DNA from: Gammaproteobacteria bacterium
Lineage (GTDB): Bacteria > Pseudomonadota > Gammaproteobacteria > Chromatiales > Chromatiaceae
Direction of reading: 5' to 3'
Assembly: GCA_007135625.1 (NCBI GenBank)
Contig: SLIM01000228.1
Span: 1-32,490 of the forward strand
DNA length: 32,490 nucleotides
Each line of letters starts with the position of its first letter. The stretch's first letter is position 1. Shown in pieces: positions 28,518 through 32,490 of the stretch. The translations under genes and the position numbers were made by a program. The notes under the pieces are model-generated. The model was not told where the DNA came from. It saw only the letters and a program-made list of their open reading frames with translations, and ran no database searches.

Positions 28518-28538
28518 AGGTGCTAGGTGCTAGGTGCT
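28518..28538 (+). repeat. Second heptamer tandem repeat (AGGTGCT)3
   Basis: Three exact AGGTGCT units. Confidence 0.9.
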
Positions 28539-28592
28539 GGACTGGGCGTTATGTGTTGTTTTATAGTAAGGTTAAAAAATGGAGGTATGGCC

Positions 28593-29060
28593 ATGAAGGC
28601 AGTGTTGTGGATGGTTTTGGTGGCGCTGGCCACTCCCCTTGCGGCGCAGGTGTATCGTTGTGAGGTGGAGGGGGAGATTATCTTTAGCCAGCTTCCGTGT
28701 GCGGAGGATGCGGAGGCGATTGAGCTGCGGGTTTCCCGTCCTGCGGCCTCAGCCGATGGGCAGGAGGAGTCGTTTGGGAGTGGTGCGGTGGGGGTCGATG
28801 AGCATTTTCTGGAGCGTCGTCGTTTGGAGCGGGAGCTTGCCGCCAATCAGCGTAGCCGTGAGCGGCTCGTGAGTGAGCGGGAGCGTGCTCTCGCCGCGTT
28901 TCGCGAGCAGGTGCGTGCTACCAGCAGCCGTTTGCGGGCGGCGGAGATTGAGCTGGAGGCGGTGCGCAGTGAGGATCGCTATAACGCGCAGATTAGGGAG
29001 GTGGAGACCGCTCGACGTGAGTTGGAGCAGCGTTTGCAGGAGCTGAATCTCTCCGAATGA
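28593..29060 (+). CDS. DUF4124-like secreted protein with coiled coil
   Basis: ATG 28593 with ggagg RBS; signal peptide MKAVLWMVLVALATPLAAQVYRCEVEGEIIFSQLPC; helical C-terminal half. Confidence 0.8.
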   Translation: MKAVLWMVLVALATPLAAQVYRCEVEGEIIFSQLPCAEDAEAIELRVSRPAASADGQEESFGSGAVGVDEHFLERRRLERELAANQRSRERLVSERERALAAFREQVRATSSRLRAAEIELEAVRSEDRYNAQIREVETARRELEQRLQELNLSE

Positions 29061-30400
29061 GGCTCCACTCTTCCTTACGCTCCCGCTTTGATCAACTCTA
29101 CCGGCTCAACACCTGGATGCGGCGGCGTTTTACCGCGAGTGGACGCTTTCTGCTCGGGGTGCTGCTGTTTAGCGGAGCTTTGGGGGTCGATACCCGGCTT
29201 AATCTGGTGCATCAGATCTTCGCCCTCACGCTGGTGGCGCTGCTGGTGGCACTGCTCTGGGCGCAACGGTTTCGTGGCCGCTTTCAGGCCGAGCGGCGGC
29301 TGCCTAAGTACGCTACCGTCGGCCAATCCCTGCGCTATCGGGTGGCGGTGACTGCGCTGGGGCGGCGCCGGGAGCGCGGGCTACACCTTATTGATGAGCT
29401 GGCCGCCGCGCCCTCCGTGCTGGAGCCGTTGGCGCACGGCGCAGGGGCGCTGCCTGCCGGGGGGAACTGGTTTGATCGCAAAGTGGGGTATCAGCACTGG
29501 GTCTGGCTCATGGGGCTGCGCATCGGGGCGCTGGAGCCGGAGGGGGAGCTTCCCGATCTTAGCCCCGGAGTGGCTGGCGAGGCGGTGCTGGAGCTGATCC
29601 CGCTGCGGCGCGGCTGGCTCCACTTTAGCGCCCTCCATCTGGGGTGTCCCGATCCGTTGGGGCTATTTCGTGGCCACTACCGCATCGCCCGGCAGGAGCG
29701 GTTGCTGGTACTCCCCCGGCGCTATCCGCTCCCCGCTGTGGTGCTGCCCGGTAGACGCTGTTACCAGCGCGGCGGGGTCTCGTTTGCCGCGCATGTCGGT
29801 GATGCAGAGGAGTTCATCGGGCTGCGCGACTACCGCCCGGGCGACCCGCTGCGCAAGCTCCACTGGCGGGCTTTTGCGCGTACCGGTCGCCCGATTGTGC
29901 GCGAGTATCAAGAGGAGTATCTGGTGCGCCATGCGCTGCTTCTCGACACCTTCGGCGCTCCCGGCGATACCTTTGAGGCGGCGGTGAGTGTCGCTGCTTC
30001 GCTGGTTGCCCGTCTCGACCAGCAGGAGTCGCTGCTCGATCTGCTGTTTGTTGCGGATCGTCTCCACCGACTTACCGCCGGGCGCGGGGTGGCGGCTAGC
30101 ACCACCCTGCTGGAGGGGTTGGCCTGCGTCACTCCGACCCCGAATCGCTCTTTTGCCCAACTTGCCGCGTTAGTTCTCCACCATACCGCTGAGTTTAGCG
30201 GCGCTGTCTGTATTCTGCTCGACTGGGATGGCCCGCGCCGCGAGCTGGTTGGGCGCTTGTACGCCCGTGGCTTACCGCTGTTGGTGCTGCTGGTCTCGAC
30301 CGCCCACGCCGCCGCCCCCCCCGATCCCGATCCGCTGCCGGTGGGCGCACTGCGACTGCTTAATCCGACGCAGTTGGCGCAGGATCTACAGCGACTATGA
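29057..30400 (+). CDS. DUF58 domain-containing protein
   Basis: Two N-terminal TMs; EEFIGLRDYRPGDPLRKLHWRAFARTGRPIVREYQEE is the DUF58 signature; ATGA overlap with the upstream gene. Confidence 0.92.
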   Translation: MRLHSSLRSRFDQLYRLNTWMRRRFTASGRFLLGVLLFSGALGVDTRLNLVHQIFALTLVALLVALLWAQRFRGRFQAERRLPKYATVGQSLRYRVAVTALGRRRERGLHLIDELAAAPSVLEPLAHGAGALPAGGNWFDRKVGYQHWVWLMGLRIGALEPEGELPDLSPGVAGEAVLELIPLRRGWLHFSALHLGCPDPLGLFRGHYRIARQERLLVLPRRYPLPAVVLPGRRCYQRGGVSFAAHVGDAEEFIGLRDYRPGDPLRKLHWRAFARTGRPIVREYQEEYLVRHALLLDTFGAPGDTFEAAVSVAASLVARLDQQESLLDLLFVADRLHRLTAGRGVAASTTLLEGLACVTPTPNRSFAQLAALVLHHTAEFSGAVCILLDWDGPRRELVGRLYARGLPLLVLLVSTAHAAAPPDPDPLPVGALRLLNPTQLAQDLQRL

Positions 30401-32370
30401 ACCCCCAACGCTTGGCCCAGTTTGGGGCGCTCCTCGCCTGGGGCGGCTGGAGTGGCTGGTGGTGGTTGGCGCTGCTGCTGGCGCTGCTGCTGGAGTACGC
30501 CCACTGGGTGGGGTGGCGCTGGAGTCTGCGTGATCGCGAGTTTGACCAACTGACCAACGCTAGCGTGGTGGCGATTTTGGTGACCCTCGGCTACGCCATC
30601 CTGACCCAGGGGGCGCACGGCGTGTTATGGGTGATCGGCTGGTTGCCGCTGCTGCTCTTCCCGTTGTTTGCCGCCCAGCGCTATAGCCGTGTCGGCACTA
30701 TCCAGCTCGGCTCGCTCTTTCTCTCACTGCGGCGACGGCGTGATCTCGGAGATCCTGTCGCCACCCGTCGGGTCGATCTGGCCGCCTCTTACATCGCCCT
30801 CTGCCTGCTTAGTGCCGCTACTCTGGTGGTCGCTGCTCCGCTGCTCTTTCCGGTAGTCGCACTCATCGCCGCCCTCGCCCTGCTGCCGCAGCGCTCGCGA
30901 CGCTATCCGCGCTGGATTTGGGGTGGAACCTTGCTGCTGACGCTTGCCATCGCCCACTTCACCCACCAAGGGATATACGCCTTACAAGATCATGTCGAGG
31001 GTTGGATGTTGCAGTGGCTGGAGGATCTGACCCTTAACCAGATCGACCCGTTTGAGCGTGACAGCATGATGGGTCGGGTCGGGCGGCTTAAGCTCTCGGA
31101 GCGGATTGTGTGGCAGGTGGATGCCGAACCCTCGCTGGCCACTCCGCAACTGCTGCCAAGGGCGAGCTACCAACACTATAATCGGGAAACGTGGAGTACA
31201 CTCCATCGCGAGAGGATGCCGGTTCCCTACTTGCGTGGCGCTGAGGGGTGGGCGCTCTACACCGCCAGTCAGCAGCAGCCTGCAACCTTGCACGTCTATG
31301 GCCGACTGCGCGGCGGCGAGGGGCTGCTGCCGCTGCCAGCGGGGGCGCGTAGCCTCTACCAGCTCCCGGCGGCACGAATTGAACGCAATGTCTTGGGTAC
31401 TCTCATGGTGGCCGAGGCCCCCCACTTTGTCGGCTATCGGGTCGATTTTGATCCCGCACAGCGCTACTTTCCTCCGCCAGAAGAGGAGGATCTCGAACTC
31501 TCCCTGTCGCTGCACGCACTCCTTGCCCCCACCATTGACCATCTGGGGCTGCGCGATGTGGAGCCGGAAGCGGCGCTGGCGATTCTGGAGCGCTTCTTTC
31601 GGGAGGAGTTTCGCTACACCCTGTTTCGCCGCGAGATGCGCAACGACCTCCCCCCGCTGCAAGATTTTTTGGAACATAACCGCAATGGTCACTGCGAATA
31701 CTTCGCCAGCGCCAGCGCCCTGCTGCTCCGCGCCATCGGTATCCCCACCCGCTACGTCACCGGTTTTGCCGTCGTCGAGCCGAGCGCCCTCGGCGACTCC
31801 TTCGTGGTGCGCCGCCGCCATGCCCACGCCTGGGCCATCGCCCACTTGAACGGGGCGTGGCAGGTGGTCGATTTTACCCCTGCTGAGTGGGTCGATCTCG
31901 AAGAGCAGGCCGCCCCCTGGTGGAACATCGTGGGGGATCTCTGGATGCTGCTCTACCACACCATCCAGCGTAACGCCATGGAGGGGGCCGAGGGGGAGCG
32001 TGACCAGCGGTTCTACTACGGAATCTTGCTGCTGCTGCTTGCGCTCCTTGGTCATCGCCTCTATCGCCGACCACGCCGTCAACGTACCACCCCGCCGCGT
32101 GCCAGCGGCCCGGCGGAGGGGGTGCAGACGATACCCTCTCCCTTGCAGCCGATGATCGCCGCGCTCCAGCGCCAGGGACACCCCTATCTACCAGGTGAGA
32201 CCACCCGCCAGTGGGTACAGCGCTTGCAGCGTGAGCAGGTGGCAGCAGTCCTCCCCGTAGCGCAAGCTCTTCCGCTCCACTACCGGCTGCGCTTCCATCC
32301 GACAGGGCTACGCCCCGACCAGCAGCAGCGGCTAGCTACCTTGGTTGAGCAGCGTATGCAAAAAAAGTGA
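30397..32370 (+). CDS. TgpA-like protein (DUF3488 plus transglutaminase-like domain)
   Basis: Multi-TM N-terminus, then FLEHNRNGHCEYFASASALLLRAIGIPTRYVTGFAV, HAHAWAIAHLNGAWQVVDFTPA (Cys-His-Asp triad), C-terminal TM and DUF4129-like tail. Confidence 0.93.
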   Translation: MNPQRLAQFGALLAWGGWSGWWWLALLLALLLEYAHWVGWRWSLRDREFDQLTNASVVAILVTLGYAILTQGAHGVLWVIGWLPLLLFPLFAAQRYSRVGTIQLGSLFLSLRRRRDLGDPVATRRVDLAASYIALCLLSAATLVVAAPLLFPVVALIAALALLPQRSRRYPRWIWGGTLLLTLAIAHFTHQGIYALQDHVEGWMLQWLEDLTLNQIDPFERDSMMGRVGRLKLSERIVWQVDAEPSLATPQLLPRASYQHYNRETWSTLHRERMPVPYLRGAEGWALYTASQQQPATLHVYGRLRGGEGLLPLPAGARSLYQLPAARIERNVLGTLMVAEAPHFVGYRVDFDPAQRYFPPPEEEDLELSLSLHALLAPTIDHLGLRDVEPEAALAILERFFREEFRYTLFRREMRNDLPPLQDFLEHNRNGHCEYFASASALLLRAIGIPTRYVTGFAVVEPSALGDSFVVRRRHAHAWAIAHLNGAWQVVDFTPAEWVDLEEQAAPWWNIVGDLWMLLYHTIQRNAMEGAEGERDQRFYYGILLLLLALLGHRLYRRPRRQRTTPPRASGPAEGVQTIPSPLQPMIAALQRQGHPYLPGETTRQWVQRLQREQVAAVLPVAQALPLHYRLRFHPTGLRPDQQQRLATLVEQRMQKK

Positions 32371-32378
32371 AAAAAGCG

Positions 32379-32406
32379 TTGCGCCGCGCTGAGAGGTGCG
32401 TATAAT
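32379..32406 (+). promoter_or_regulatory. Sigma70-type promoter, rRNA/tRNA-like
   Basis: TTGCGC (32379-32384), 16 nt spacer, perfect TATAAT (32401-32406), GC-rich acgccgc after the -10, A-rich upstream (aaaaaagtgaaaaaag). Confidence 0.75.
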
Positions 32407-32490
32407 ACGCCGCTTCCTCGGGAGGCACGGCCCAGCAGCCGCAGCAGAGCGGGGAAGCGCCGCAAGGCAGCGAGAACGAAGCGAGAACGA

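Noticed and set aside
28411-28538. CRISPR array possibility for the tandem repeats
   Set aside because: Seven-bp head-to-tail units with no spacers and no cas genes in the window.
30982-32181. 399 aa minus-strand ORF antisense to the TgpA-like gene
   Set aside because: Antisense artefact over a clear transglutaminase-domain gene.

Overview
Gammaproteobacterial-type chromosomal window, GC-rich, with mostly housekeeping genes in compact, often overlapping operons. In order: katG; a minus-strand three-gene cassette (small helical protein, then a MinD/ParA-like ATPase with a KGGVGRT motif, then a second P-loop ATPase) inside a region of decayed genes; a truncated CLCA-type metalloprotease/IPTL-CTERM remnant; a small secreted protein; gdhA plus a large PEP/pyruvate-binding-domain protein, bracketed by inverted copies of a ~106 bp MITE-like repeat; two-subunit pyruvate carboxylase; a SAM methyltransferase; proA; an ABC ATPase plus a GldF-GldG-like fusion; an iron ABC substrate-binding protein; a DUF3782-like protein; recN-nadK-fetB-fetA-trmB (minus strand); heptamer repeats; a DUF4124-DUF58-TgpA-like operon; and at the right edge a strong sigma70-type promoter with a structured leader. 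The best candidate for an undescribed system is the cassette at 2827-6035. It is translationally coupled, carries two different NTPases, and is flanked by 57 bp direct repeats that encode the same C-terminal peptide tail. All calls come from reading the sequence and the supplied ORF track; no database searches were run.
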